Source of the DNA: an uncultured Oscillospiraceae bacterium
GTDB lineage: Bacteria; Bacillota; Clostridia; Oscillospirales; Ruminococcaceae
Reading direction: 5' to 3'
Length of the DNA stretch: 14,688 nucleotides
Assembly: GCA_934539585.1 (NCBI GenBank)
Contig: CAKTCT010000059.1
Span: forward strand, 1-14,688
Each line of letters begins with the position of its first letter. Position 1 is the stretch's first letter. Position numbers and translations under genes: made by a program. Below, one piece after another: positions 6,166 to 13,732 of the stretch. The notes under the pieces are model-generated. The model was not told the DNA's origin. It did not search any database and saw only the letters and a list, made by a program, of their open reading frames with translations.

Positions 6166-8607
6166 TCATTGGATGGCGATGTGGTCCTTCTTGCCCTCAG
6201 TCATGGCGGGCACCGGCTGAGGGATGGCCTGGGGCTTGGCCGGAAGCTCCGGCAGCCGGGTCAGAGCCCCCTGCAGGACCTCGCTGACGTGGGCCACCGG
6301 CACAAAGGTGATGTGCTCCTTGACCACCGGGTCCACTTCCTCCAGGTCCTTGCGGTTGTCCTGGGGGATAAAGACGGTCTTCATCCCCATGCGGTACGCC
6401 GCCATGGACTTCTCCCGGAGGCCGCCGATGGGCAGCACCCGGCCCCGGAGGGTGACTTCCCCGGTCATGGCCACGTCCCGGCGCACCGGGATGCCGCTGA
6501 GAGCGGAGACCACCGCCGTCACCATGGTCACGCCTGCGGAGGGCCCGTCCTTGGGCACCGCGCCCTCGGGAGCGTGGATGTGGATGTCCTTGGTCTTATA
6601 GAAATCCGGGTCGATGCCGTAGCTTTCGGCGATGCTCCGCACGTAGCTGACGGCAATCTGGGCGGATTCGGTCATAACCTCCCCCAGCTGGCCGGTGATC
6701 TGGACCTTCCCCGTCCCGGGGAGAACGATGGTCTCGATGTCCATGGTCTCGCCGCCGACGGAGGTCCAGGCCAGACCCGTGACCACTCCCACCTCGTCGG
6801 TGCGGCGCATGCCCTGGTCCAGATACCGGGGCGCGCCCATGACTTCGGTGATGGTCTTTTCCGAAACGGTAAAGGAGGGAACCTCCTCCCCCACTACCTT
6901 TTTGGCGGTTTTCCGGCAGATGGAAGCGATGTCCCGCTCCAGGTTCCGGACCCCGGCCTCCCGGGTGTAGCCGTCGATGATGGCGTAGAGACCGTCTTTT
7001 GTAAATTTCAGTTCCTTGGCCGTCAGGCCGTGGCGCTTGATCTGCTTGGGGATCAGGTGCTTCTTTGCGATGTTCCACTTTTCCTCCCGGGTGTAGCTGC
7101 CCATTTCAATGAGCTCCATCCGGTCCAGCAGGGGCCGGGGAATGGCGGAAACGTCGTTGGCCGTGGTGACGAACAGCACGTCGCTCAGATCAAAGGGCAC
7201 CTCGATGTAGTGGTCCCGGAAGGCGTTGTTCTGCTCGCTGTCCAGAACCTCCAGAAGGGCCGCCGAGGGGTCGCCCTTGAAGTCGGCCCCCATCTTGTCC
7301 ACCTCGTCCAGAAGGATCAGGGGGTTCCGGGAACCGGCCTGCTTCATGGCGGTCATGATCCGCCCGGGCATGGAGCCCAAATAGGTCTTCCGGTGCCCCC
7401 GGATGTCCGCCTCGTCCCGGACGCCGCCCAGGGAGATGCGGACGTACTTCCGCCCCAGCGCCTTGGCAATGGACTTGGCAATGGAGGTCTTGCCCACGCC
7501 GGGAGGTCCCGCCAGGCAGATGATCTGCCCCTTGATGTCCGGGGCCAGCTTCCGCACGGCGATAAGCTCCAGAATCCGGTCCTTGACCTTCTTCATCCCG
7601 TAATGGTCCCGTTCCAGCACCCTGGAGGCCCGTTCCACGTCGGCGTGGTCCTTGGTCTCCTTGTCCCAGGGCAGGTCCAGGCAGGTCTCCAGGTAGGTCC
7701 GGACAATCTGGGCCTCCTGGGACTGAGGCGGCATCTTGTAGAGCCGGTCGCACTCCTTATACAGCTTTTCCCGGGTCTCCTCAGGCATATTCTTGAAGGA
7801 AGCGATGGCGTCCATGTATTCCATGGACTCCTCCTGGGGATTGTCCCCCTCCCCCAGCTCGTTGGAGATCACCCGGAGCTGCTCCCGCAGAAAGTAGTCC
7901 CGCTGGTTCTTGTCCATCTGCTCCTTGACCTGGCTGTAAATGTCCTGCTCCAGGGCAAGGATGTTGGCTTCCTTCTCCAGGACCTCCACCAGCAGCTGCA
8001 TCCGCCGGATGGGATGGCGCTCCTCCAGAAGAAGCTGCTTGTCCTCCACCTGGAAGAACAGGTTCTGGACGATCTTGTCAAAAAGCCCCTGGAGGGTCTT
8101 CTGGGAAAGGATGCTGGCCTGGATTTCCTTGGGCATTTTGGGCACCAGCTCGCAGTAGCTTTCAAAGCTGCTGAGCACCGCCCGGAACAGCGCCTGCTCC
8201 TCCGCCGGAAGAAGCTCCCCTACCCGCTGGTCCGGGGATGGCCGGACCTCGCACATCATGCAGGGCCCTTCCATGTCCGCCTTCACCAGGACGGCGCGGT
8301 AAACGCCCTCCACCATGATGCGGATGGAGTCCTTTTCCGAGTTGAGAAGCTGGACGATCTTGGCCACCACGCCCACTTTATAGAGGTCCTCCTGCTTGGG
8401 GTCCTCCACGGTGTAGTCCCGCTGGGCCACCAGGAAAATCTGGCGGTCGCCCTCCATGGCCTTTTTGATGGCCAGGACGGATTTTTCCCGGCCCACGTCA
8501 AAGTGCAGCAACATGGAGGGGAACATGACGATCCCCCGCATGGAAACGGCCGGCAATGTAACGGAGGCGGCCGCCCGGACCGCAATGGTTTTATTTTCAG
8601 CGCTCAT
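6166..8607 (-). CDS. lon: ATP-dependent Lon protease
   Basis: Lon is the cytosolic AAA+ serine protease that unfolds and degrades misfolded and regulatory proteins. At 813 aa it is slightly longer than E. coli Lon (784 aa). The order is an N-terminal substrate-binding domain (about 15-205), a helical region with KEQMDKNQRDYFLREQLR (228-245), and an AAA+ core with Walker A GPPGVGKTS (367-375) and Walker B ILLDEVD (431-437). The C-terminal protease domain has catalytic serine S690 in KDGPSAG and lysine K733 in GGLREKS, 43 residues apart as in E. coli. A Pro/Ala-rich tail of about 28 residues (785-813) exceeds the usual end. AAAGGAG lies 9 nt before the ATG. A sigma-A promoter (8664-8692) precedes it, and yihA and lysA follow. 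No CIRCE or CtsR-like site is seen upstream. Confidence 0.98.
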   Translation of the reverse strand: MSAENKTIAVRAAASVTLPAVSMRGIVMFPSMLLHFDVGREKSVLAIKKAMEGDRQIFLVAQRDYTVEDPKQEDLYKVGVVAKIVQLLNSEKDSIRIMVEGVYRAVLVKADMEGPCMMCEVRPSPDQRVGELLPAEEQALFRAVLSSFESYCELVPKMPKEIQASILSQKTLQGLFDKIVQNLFFQVEDKQLLLEERHPIRRMQLLVEVLEKEANILALEQDIYSQVKEQMDKNQRDYFLREQLRVISNELGEGDNPQEESMEYMDAIASFKNMPEETREKLYKECDRLYKMPPQSQEAQIVRTYLETCLDLPWDKETKDHADVERASRVLERDHYGMKKVKDRILELIAVRKLAPDIKGQIICLAGPPGVGKTSIAKSIAKALGRKYVRISLGGVRDEADIRGHRKTYLGSMPGRIMTAMKQAGSRNPLILLDEVDKMGADFKGDPSAALLEVLDSEQNNAFRDHYIEVPFDLSDVLFVTTANDVSAIPRPLLDRMELIEMGSYTREEKWNIAKKHLIPKQIKRHGLTAKELKFTKDGLYAIIDGYTREAGVRNLERDIASICRKTAKKVVGEEVPSFTVSEKTITEVMGAPRYLDQGMRRTDEVGVVTGLAWTSVGGETMDIETIVLPGTGKVQITGQLGEVMTESAQIAVSYVRSIAESYGIDPDFYKTKDIHIHAPEGAVPKDGPSAGVTMVTAVVSALSGIPVRRDVAMTGEVTLRGRVLPIGGLREKSMAAYRMGMKTVFIPQDNRKDLEEVDPVVKEHITFVPVAHVSEVLQGALTRLPELPAKPQAIPQPVPAMTEGKKDHIAIQ

Positions 8608-8663
8608 TCTGACACGCTCCTTTATGTAAAACTTGAGTCTGCGGAGCTTTCCCCGCGTTCTTT

Positions 8664-8692
8664 ATTATACGGGGCAAGTATGGATCATTCAA
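8664..8692 (-). promoter_or_regulatory. Sigma-A promoter of the lon-yihA-lysA operon
   Basis: On the minus strand TTGAAT (8692-8687), a 17-nt spacer and TATAAT (8669-8664). The predicted start is near 8657, with a 5' leader of about 50 nt. The leader carries a short GC hairpin (GCGGGG...CTCCGC, 8641-8656) and the AAAGGAG site. Confidence 0.8.
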
Positions 8693-8798
8693 GGCCCTAT
8701 TTATGAATTTTCGGTTTTCCGCACCGCCCCGGCCCCTTCCGCATAGGATGAGGTATCAGGCGCGGGAATCCCGGCTGCCTGCTTCAATATAGAGGAAA

Positions 8799-8823
8799 CC
8801 CGCCGGGGGCATGCTCCGGCGGG
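8799..8823 (-). terminator. Terminator of ilvE
   Basis: CCCGCCGG and CCGGCGGG form a perfect 8-bp GC stem around a 9-nt loop, 14 nt after the ilvE stop. On the minus strand the following bases are TTTCCTC, a short U-tract; on the plus strand they are CTTTTCC. It separates ilvE from the lon promoter. Confidence 0.75.
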
Positions 8824-8836
8824 CTTTTCCATTGCA

Positions 8837-9904
8837 TTACAGGACCTTGACGCTCCATCCGAAGGGATCGGGCCTGGTGCCCCACTGGATCCCGGTGAGC
8901 TCGTCGTAGAGCTTCTGGGAAAGGGCCCCGATCTTGCCGTCGGACAGCTCCATATCCACGCCTTCGCAGCGGAGCAGTCCCACAGGGGAGATGACCGCCG
9001 CGGTGCCGCTGCCGAACATCTCGGTAAAGCGGCCGTCCTTGTAGGCTTCCTTCAGCTCGTCCACCGACAGGCGGCGCTCCGAGACCTTCATCCCCCAGCT
9101 CTTCAAAAGCTCGATGACGGATTTCCGGGTGATGCCGGGAAGGATGCTGCCCTGGAGAGCCGGCGTCACCACTTCGTCGCCGATGACGAAGAAGACGTTC
9201 ATGGCGCCCACTTCTTCAATGTACTTCCGCTCCACGCCGTCCAGCCACAGCACCTGGGAGAAGCCCTGCTCCTCGGCCAGGTCCTGGGCCTTCATGGAAG
9301 CCGCGTAGTTGCCGCCGGTTTTGGCAAAGCCCATGCCGCCCCGGACCGCGCGGACGTAGTTGTCTTCCACGTAAATCTTCACAGGATTCAGCCCGCTGGC
9401 GTAATACGCGCCCACAGGGCTCAGAATGATGATGAACTGGTACTGGGAGGAGGTGTGAGCCCCCAGGGACGGCTCCGTCGCAATGACGAAGGGCCGGATG
9501 TAAAGGGAGGTGCCCGGTTTGTGGGGAACCCAGTCCGCGTCCAGGGCCACCAGGGTTTTCAGCGCCTTCAAAGCGAAATCCACGTCCAGCTGGGGCATGG
9601 ACAGACGCTCGTTGGAGTTGTTCAGCCGTTTGAAGTTCTCCTCCGGCCGGAACAGGCGGATGGAGCCGTCGGGGCTGCGGTAGGCCTTCATGCCCTCAAA
9701 GGTCTCCTGGCCGTAGTGGAGGCAGTTGCAGGCGGGGCTCAGGCTCAGGGGGCCGTAGGGAACGATGCGGGGGTCGTGCCAGCCCTGTTCCTTGTTCCAG
9801 TCCATCAGAAACATGTGGTCGGTAAATTCATGGCCAAAGACCAGATGGTTTTCGTCGGGTTTCTGCTTCGGCGCAGTGGTGCGCTCAATGCGGATTTCTT
9901 CCAT
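8837..9904 (-). CDS. ilvE: Branched-chain amino acid aminotransferase
   Basis: This PLP-dependent class IV aminotransferase transfers the amino group between glutamate and the keto acids of leucine, isoleucine and valine. The product is 355 aa from the ATG at 9904. I prefer that start because GGAAGGATG (9911-9919) lies about 8 nt upstream; an in-frame ATG at 9913 would overlap the site. Visible signatures are LHYGQETFEGMKAYR (near 62-76), an arginine-rich YIRPFVIAT (135-143), the PLP lysine K195 in GFAKTGGNYAAS, EEVGAMN (230-236) and the family end GIQWGTRPDPFGWSVKVL. These place it in the longer eukaryote-like/Bacillus-type BCAT branch rather than the shorter E. coli IlvE form. It has its own promoter and terminator. 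The roughly 80-nt leader is too short for a T-box, and none is seen. Confidence 0.95.
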   Translation of the reverse strand: MEEIRIERTTAPKQKPDENHLVFGHEFTDHMFLMDWNKEQGWHDPRIVPYGPLSLSPACNCLHYGQETFEGMKAYRSPDGSIRLFRPEENFKRLNNSNERLSMPQLDVDFALKALKTLVALDADWVPHKPGTSLYIRPFVIATEPSLGAHTSSQYQFIIILSPVGAYYASGLNPVKIYVEDNYVRAVRGGMGFAKTGGNYAASMKAQDLAEEQGFSQVLWLDGVERKYIEEVGAMNVFFVIGDEVVTPALQGSILPGITRKSVIELLKSWGMKVSERRLSVDELKEAYKDGRFTEMFGSGTAAVISPVGLLRCEGVDMELSDGKIGALSQKLYDELTGIQWGTRPDPFGWSVKVL

Positions 9905-9972
9905 TGTTCTCATCCTTCCATGTCGATCTGCCGGAAGGGCGTCCGGAAAGGGGCGTTCCCCGTGCAGGTGTC

Positions 9973-9988
9973 ATCCTTTTATTAGGAT
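9973..9988. promoter_or_regulatory. Operator-like palindrome over the ilvE start site
   Basis: On the minus strand ATCCT-AATAAA-AGGAT begins 2 nt after the -10 box and covers the expected transcription start. Its position would suit a repressor site, but no known operator consensus matches. Confidence 0.35.
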
Positions 9989-9989
9989 A

Positions 9990-10018
9990 AGTATAGCATA
10001 CACCCCCGCGGATGTCAA
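9990..10018 (-). promoter_or_regulatory. Sigma-A promoter of ilvE
   Basis: On the minus strand TTGACA (10018-10013), a 17-nt spacer with TG before the -10 region, and TATACT (9995-9990). The predicted start is near 9983, giving a leader of about 80 nt to the ATG at 9904. Confidence 0.85.
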
Positions 10019-10254
10019 CATTCCGGCGTCCGGATTCCGACATCAGATTTCACAAACTTCTGACGCGAAAAATCCGTCCTTTCGTGCATATTCTTTTCAG
10101 GAATCAAAGCGCCGCCGAATTTCCTGCATTTCCCACCGGTTTGCCGCTCCCCTCCCCCGCTCGTTTCCGGGAAGAACCGCCGGAAATCAAGGCGTCGATT
10201 TGCTCATTTGTTTGCAAAAATTTTGTGCATGTATACGAAAATCGCAAATACCCC
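10019..10254. other. Intergenic stretch between divergent ilvE and groES
   Basis: Together with the groE control region it makes 342 bases without a gene. I see no coding signal or ribosome binding site. An AT-rich imperfect inverted repeat (TTTGC 10211-10215 with GCAAA 10244-10248; ATTTT 10220-10224 with AAAAT 10238-10242) lies just upstream of the groE -35 box and could be a binding site or an UP-like element. No CtsR-type direct heptamer was found. Confidence 0.5.
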
Positions 10255-10282
10255 TTGATTTTTCCGGATTTCCGGATAAAAT
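10255..10282 (+). promoter_or_regulatory. Sigma-A promoter of groES-groEL
   Basis: TTGATT (10255-10260), a 16-nt spacer made of two TCCGGAT-type units, and TAAAAT (10277-10282). The predicted start lies near 10289, right at the CIRCE operator, the usual arrangement for HrcA repression. Confidence 0.8.
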
Positions 10283-10290
10283 AGAAGATG

Positions 10291-10317
10291 TTAGCACTCA
10301 ATAAATATGAGTGCTAA
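10291..10317. promoter_or_regulatory. CIRCE operator (HrcA binding site)
   Basis: TTAGCACTC and GAGTGCTAA are separated by exactly 9 nt, a perfect match to the CIRCE consensus. It sits at the start of the groES-groEL transcript, so the HrcA repressor is expected to control the operon and to release it on heat shock. hrcA itself is not in the window. Confidence 0.97.
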
Positions 10318-10360
10318 ATGATTCAGAAACCAATACAGGACATATAAGGAGGAACCATCT

Positions 10361-10645
10361 ATGAACATCAAACCGTTGGCGGACCGCGTTGTCGTCCAGA
10401 TGCAGGAGGCCGAGGAGACCACCAAGAGCGGCATCATCCTCACCGCCGCTTCCCAGGAGAAGCCTTCCGTGGCCAAAGTCGTCGCTGTCGGCAAAGGCGG
10501 CGTTGTGGACGGCCATGAGGTCGTCATGGAGCTGAAGGTCGGCGACAAGGTGCTTTTGAGCAAATACGCCGGCACCGAAGTCAAGCTGGACGGCGAGGAA
10601 TACACCATCGTCCGGCAGAGCGACGTCCTGGCCATCGTGGAATAA
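10361..10645 (+). CDS. groES: Co-chaperonin GroES
   Basis: The product is 94 aa, the usual size of the 10-kDa co-chaperonin that caps the GroEL ring and encloses the folding substrate. The N-terminal strand NIKPLADRVVVQ, the mobile loop around residues 17-32 (EAEETTKSGIILTAAS, with the GroEL-contacting IIL), GDKVLLSKYAGTEVKLDGEEY (61-81) and the end SDVLAIVE all match. An AGGAGG lies 8 nt before the ATG. It is the first gene of the heat-shock operon behind a CIRCE operator, and groEL follows after 32 nt with its own AGGAGG. Confidence 0.98.
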   Translation: MNIKPLADRVVVQMQEAEETTKSGIILTAASQEKPSVAKVVAVGKGGVVDGHEVVMELKVGDKVLLSKYAGTEVKLDGEEYTIVRQSDVLAIVE

Positions 10646-10677
10646 GCGAACCGCAATCAAATTAGGAGGAACGAATT

Positions 10678-12306
10678 ATGGCAAAACAGATTATTTACGG
10701 CGAAGAAGCCAGAAAAGCGCTTCAGGCCGGTATTGACAAACTTGCAAACACCGTGAAGATCACCCTTGGCCCCAAAGGCCGCAACGTGGTCCTGGATAAG
10801 AAGTTCGGCGCTCCCCTGATCACCAACGACGGTGTCACCATCGCCAAGGAAGTGGAGCTCCCCGACGCCTTTGAGAACATGGGCGCGCAGCTGGTGAAGG
10901 AAGTCGCCACCAAGACCAACGATGCCGCCGGCGACGGCACCACCACCGCTACCCTCCTGGCCCAGGCCCTGGTCCGGGAAGGCATGAAGAACGTGGCCGC
11001 AGGCGCCAACCCCATGGTCGTGAAACGCGGCATCCAGAGCGCTGTGAACACCGCTGTGAAGTCCATCGTGGAGCACGCCCAGAAGGTCTCCGGCTCCGAC
11101 GACATCGCCCGGGTCGGCACCGTTTCCTCCGGCAATGAGGAAGTGGGCAAGCTCATCGCCGAGGCCATGGAGAAGGTCTCCGCCGACGGCGTCATCACCC
11201 TGGAGGAGTCCAAGACCGCCGAAACTTACAGCGAAGTCGTGGAAGGCATGCAGTTCGACCGGGGCTACATCTCCCCCTATATGTGCACCGACACCGACAA
11301 GATGGAAGCCGTCATGGACGACGCCTACATCCTGATCACCGATAAGAAGATCTCCAACATCCAGGAGATCCTGCCCCTTCTGGAGCAGATCGTCCAGAGC
11401 GGCAAGAAGCTGGTCATCATCGCTGAGGACGTGGAGGGCGAAGCCCTGACCACCCTGATCCTCAACAAGCTCCGCGGCACCTTCAACTGCGTAGCCGTCA
11501 AGGCCCCCGGCTTCGGCGACCGCCGCAAAGAGATGCTCCAGGATATCGCCATCCTCACCGGCGGCCAGGTCATCACCTCCGAGCTGGGTCTGGAGCTGAA
11601 AGACGCCACCATCGCTCAGCTGGGCCGCGCCCGCCAGGTCAAGGTCCAGAAGGAGAACACCATCATCGTGGACGGCGCCGGCGATTCCAAGGCCATCCAG
11701 GACCGCACCCATCAGATTAAATCCCAGATCGAGACCACCACTTCCGACTTCGACCGTGAGAAGCTCCAGGAGCGTCTGGCGAAGCTGGCCGGCGGCGTAG
11801 CCGTCATCAAGGTCGGCGCTGCCACCGAGGTCGAGATGAAAGAGAAGAAGCTCCGCATCGAGGACGCCCTCTCCGCCACCAAGGCTGCGGTCGAGGAAGG
11901 CATCGTTGCCGGCGGCGGCACCGCCTTCATCAACGGCATCCCCGCCGTCAAGACCCTTATGGACAACGCCTCCGGCGATGAAAAGACCGGCATGTCCATC
12001 GTCCTGAAGGCCCTGGAGGAGCCCGTCCGCCAGATTGCCCTGAACAGCGGCCTGGAAGGCTCCGTCATCATCGACAAGATCATCAACTCCGGCAAAGTGG
12101 GCTACGGCTTCGACGCGGCCCGCGAGGAGTACGGCGATATGATCTCCCTGGGCATCGTAGACCCCACCAAGGTCACCCGCAGTGCTCTGCAGAACGCCGC
12201 TTCCGTCGCCGCCATGGTTCTCACCACCGAGTCCCTGGTAGCCGACATCAAGGAGCCCGCCGCTCCCGCAGCCCCCGCTGCCCCCGACATGGGCGGCATG
12301 TACTAA
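10678..12306 (+). CDS. groEL: Chaperonin GroEL
   Basis: This 542-aa 60-kDa chaperonin forms the double-ring ATPase that folds newly made and stress-damaged proteins. The N-terminus (AKQIIYGEEARKALQAGIDKLA), VKITLGPKGRNVVLDKKFG (26-44), the nucleotide-binding GDGTTTAT (85-92) and the RIEDALSATKAAVEEGIVAGGG block with the catalytic aspartate are intact. The apical domain carries SPYM and the hydrophobic substrate-binding face. The C-terminal tail is Ala/Pro-rich (AAPAAPAAPDMGGMY), with a single GGM unit instead of a GGM repeat. A strong AGGAGG precedes the ATG. Transcription is shared with groES and ends at a hairpin 24 nt downstream. Codon use is strongly biased to C-ending codons, as expected for a highly expressed gene in a GC-rich genome. 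Confidence 0.99.
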   Translation: MAKQIIYGEEARKALQAGIDKLANTVKITLGPKGRNVVLDKKFGAPLITNDGVTIAKEVELPDAFENMGAQLVKEVATKTNDAAGDGTTTATLLAQALVREGMKNVAAGANPMVVKRGIQSAVNTAVKSIVEHAQKVSGSDDIARVGTVSSGNEEVGKLIAEAMEKVSADGVITLEESKTAETYSEVVEGMQFDRGYISPYMCTDTDKMEAVMDDAYILITDKKISNIQEILPLLEQIVQSGKKLVIIAEDVEGEALTTLILNKLRGTFNCVAVKAPGFGDRRKEMLQDIAILTGGQVITSELGLELKDATIAQLGRARQVKVQKENTIIVDGAGDSKAIQDRTHQIKSQIETTTSDFDREKLQERLAKLAGGVAVIKVGAATEVEMKEKKLRIEDALSATKAAVEEGIVAGGGTAFINGIPAVKTLMDNASGDEKTGMSIVLKALEEPVRQIALNSGLEGSVIIDKIINSGKVGYGFDAAREEYGDMISLGIVDPTKVTRSALQNAASVAAMVLTTESLVADIKEPAAPAAPAAPDMGGMY

Positions 12307-12329
12307 GCCACCCGTTACAGGATAACAGA

Positions 12330-12365
12330 ATCGGCGCCTGCCCCAAAAGCAGACGCCGATTTTTA
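12330..12365 (+). terminator. Terminator of the groES-groEL operon
   Basis: ATCGGCGCCTGC and GCAGACGCCGAT form a 12-position stem with one mismatch around a 7-nt loop, followed by TTTTTATTG. It lies 24 nt past the groEL stop. Confidence 0.92.
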
Positions 12366-12430
12366 TTGTACAGCCAAAAGAAGCACAACGTGCCCCTTTC
12401 CCTTTTTATCGACCATCAGCCCTAACACGC

Positions 12431-12889
12431 CTATTTCACCATTCCAAGCGCAATGCGCCGATTCAACTCCCACAGAGCCGTCTTGTTGCTGTCGTATTGA
12501 AGCGCCGCTCGGGCCTCCTCATAAGGCAGCCAACCGCACTCCGTATGCTCATGGGAGAGCCGCAAAGAAGCACTTTCGACCCGCACCGCAAATGCGTACT
12601 CCGGAATGACGAAACACTCTTTCCCCCATAAGGCCTCCGCGTTTTTAAAACAGTTGGAGGGGATGCTGCAGCAGGTATCAAGCTTAAGAAAGTCACACAT
12701 CTTAGAAATCCCAGCTTCTTCAAAAGCCTCCCGCTTCGCCGACTCGATAATCGAAATATCTTCATCCTCCCCGCCGCCTGCTATGAATTGCCAAATGCCC
12801 ATATCGCTCCTTCGAAATAAGCAGAATTGTGGACTGCCGCCCTCAATGCAATATGGAATGACCAAAACCTGGTACCTTGCCCGCGCCAT
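12431..12889 (-). CDS. Nudix hydrolase family protein
   Basis: The product is 152 aa, typical for a single Nudix domain. Such enzymes hydrolyse nucleoside diphosphates linked to another moiety. The fold is indicated by the opening strand YQVLVIPYCIE, then WQFIAGGGEDED leading into the Nudix helix REAFEEAGI (53-61), and the C-terminal EHTECGWLPYEEA (114-126). In the strict Nudix pattern the first Glu position is taken by Ile45, or there is a one-residue insertion; the metal-binding REAFEE part is intact. The tail DSNKTALWELNRRI is shared, from memory, with a group of Firmicutes Nudix pyrophosphatases. GAGGAGGT precedes the ATG. It is convergent with groEL and divergent from the chromate-transporter genes, so it stands alone. 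Its bases are visibly less GC-rich than its neighbours, compatible with later acquisition. The substrate cannot be told. Confidence 0.88.
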   Translation of the reverse strand: MARARYQVLVIPYCIEGGSPQFCLFRRSDMGIWQFIAGGGEDEDISIIESAKREAFEEAGISKMCDFLKLDTCCSIPSNCFKNAEALWGKECFVIPEYAFAVRVESASLRLSHEHTECGWLPYEEARAALQYDSNKTALWELNRRIALGMVK

Positions 12890-12925
12890 CGCTCACTACC
12901 TCCTCAAAGCCTGATTTGCCAATCC

Positions 12926-12955
12926 ATTATAACATATATGGGATCCCCGAAGCAA
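12926..12955 (-). promoter_or_regulatory. Probable promoter of the Nudix gene
   Basis: On the minus strand TATAAT (12931-12926) with a weak TTGCTT (12955-12950) 18 nt upstream. The -10 box is perfect and the -35 box is poor. Confidence 0.55.
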
Positions 12956-13097
12956 CCTCCCGTTCCCTGTCGGCATCCGCATCAAATTTCCCCTTTTCCT
13001 CCCCCAAAAAGTTAAATTTTGCGCGAAAAGCGGCCAACGGTTCCTTGCAGATGCCGCCAGAAGGTGGTAAAATGGTACCGAAAGCAAAAACGGCCTA

Positions 13098-13126
13098 TTT
13101 ACGAAACCCCCGTCCTATTGTATAAT
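13098..13126 (+). promoter_or_regulatory. Promoter of the chromate-transporter pair
   Basis: TTTACG (13098-13103), a 17-nt spacer and a perfect TATAAT (13121-13126). The predicted start is near 13133, about 20 nt before the first ATG. Confidence 0.7.
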
Positions 13127-13153
13127 AATCTTGAACCATTTTAAGGAAAGAGG

Positions 13154-13732
13154 ATGCCCATGAAGCGCGACGCAAAATTCTACTGGACGCTGTTCCGGTC
13201 CACCTTCAGCCTCAGCGCCTTCACCGTAGGAGGCGGCTTCGTCATCGTGCCGCTGATGAAGCAGAAGTTCGTGGACGGTCTCCACTGGATCGACGAGGAC
13301 GAGATGCTGGACATCGCCGCCATCGCCCAGTCCGCACCAGGGGCCATTGCAGTCAATGCCGCCATTCTGGTGGGCTACCGGCTGGCGGGAATTGTCGGGG
13401 CCCTGGTGACGATTTTCGGGACCATTCTGCCGCCCTTGCTGCTGCTCAGCGTGATTTCGGTCTTCTACCAGGCCTTCCAGGACAACGCCCTTTTCGCCGG
13501 TCTGATGACCGGAATGCGGGCGGGGGTCGCGGCGGTGATCGTAGACGTGGTGATGAAAATGTCCCTGGATGTGGTCCGGGGGAAGGACCCGGTGGCCATC
13601 GTCACCATGGCGGCGGCCTTTATCGCGGCATGCTTCCTGGGAGTCAACGTCATCTGGGTCATTCTGGCCAGCGGCGTGGTTGGGCTCCTCAACTACTTCT
13701 GGAAAAAGCGGAAAAGAGGGAAGGCGGCATGA
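13154..13732 (+). CDS. Chromate transporter family protein, first half-size subunit
   Basis: The product is 192 aa, one CHR domain, against two domains in full-length ChrA. Such short proteins are encoded in adjacent pairs and are thought to act together as a membrane antiporter; exported anions include chromate in characterised members. The family signatures are FTVGGGFVIVPLM (23-35) and AQSAPGAIAVNAA (58-70). About six hydrophobic segments can be seen (for example 70-104, 113-135, 146-182), ending in a basic tail KKRKRGK. A site reading AAGGAAAGAGG precedes the first ATG; an internal ATG at 13160 is a plausible alternative. The stop overlaps the next ATG in ATGA. The true substrate in this organism is unknown, since many ChrA homologues do not confer chromate resistance. 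Confidence 0.9.
   Translation: MPMKRDAKFYWTLFRSTFSLSAFTVGGGFVIVPLMKQKFVDGLHWIDEDEMLDIAAIAQSAPGAIAVNAAILVGYRLAGIVGALVTIFGTILPPLLLLSVISVFYQAFQDNALFAGLMTGMRAGVAAVIVDVVMKMSLDVVRGKDPVAIVTMAAAFIAACFLGVNVIWVILASGVVGLLNYFWKKRKRGKAA

Noticed and set aside
6169..8706. 845-codon plus-strand open frame opposite lon
   Set aside because: It is the antisense shadow of lon, kept open by the GC-rich third codon positions. The translation is His/Gly/Leu/Asp-rich with no family resemblance, while the minus strand encodes a complete Lon with all catalytic residues.
9905..9983. T-box riboswitch upstream of ilvE
   Set aside because: The leader is only about 80 nt and no T-box sequence or specifier-loop structure is visible.
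10104..10301. Small frames on both strands in the ilvE-groES gap
   Set aside because: They overlap the groE promoter or CIRCE, lack ribosome binding sites and are of low coding quality.
10657..11712. 351-codon minus-strand frame opposite groEL
   Set aside because: Antisense shadow of groEL with repetitive Gly/Asp/Leu/His content; no promoter or ribosome binding site.
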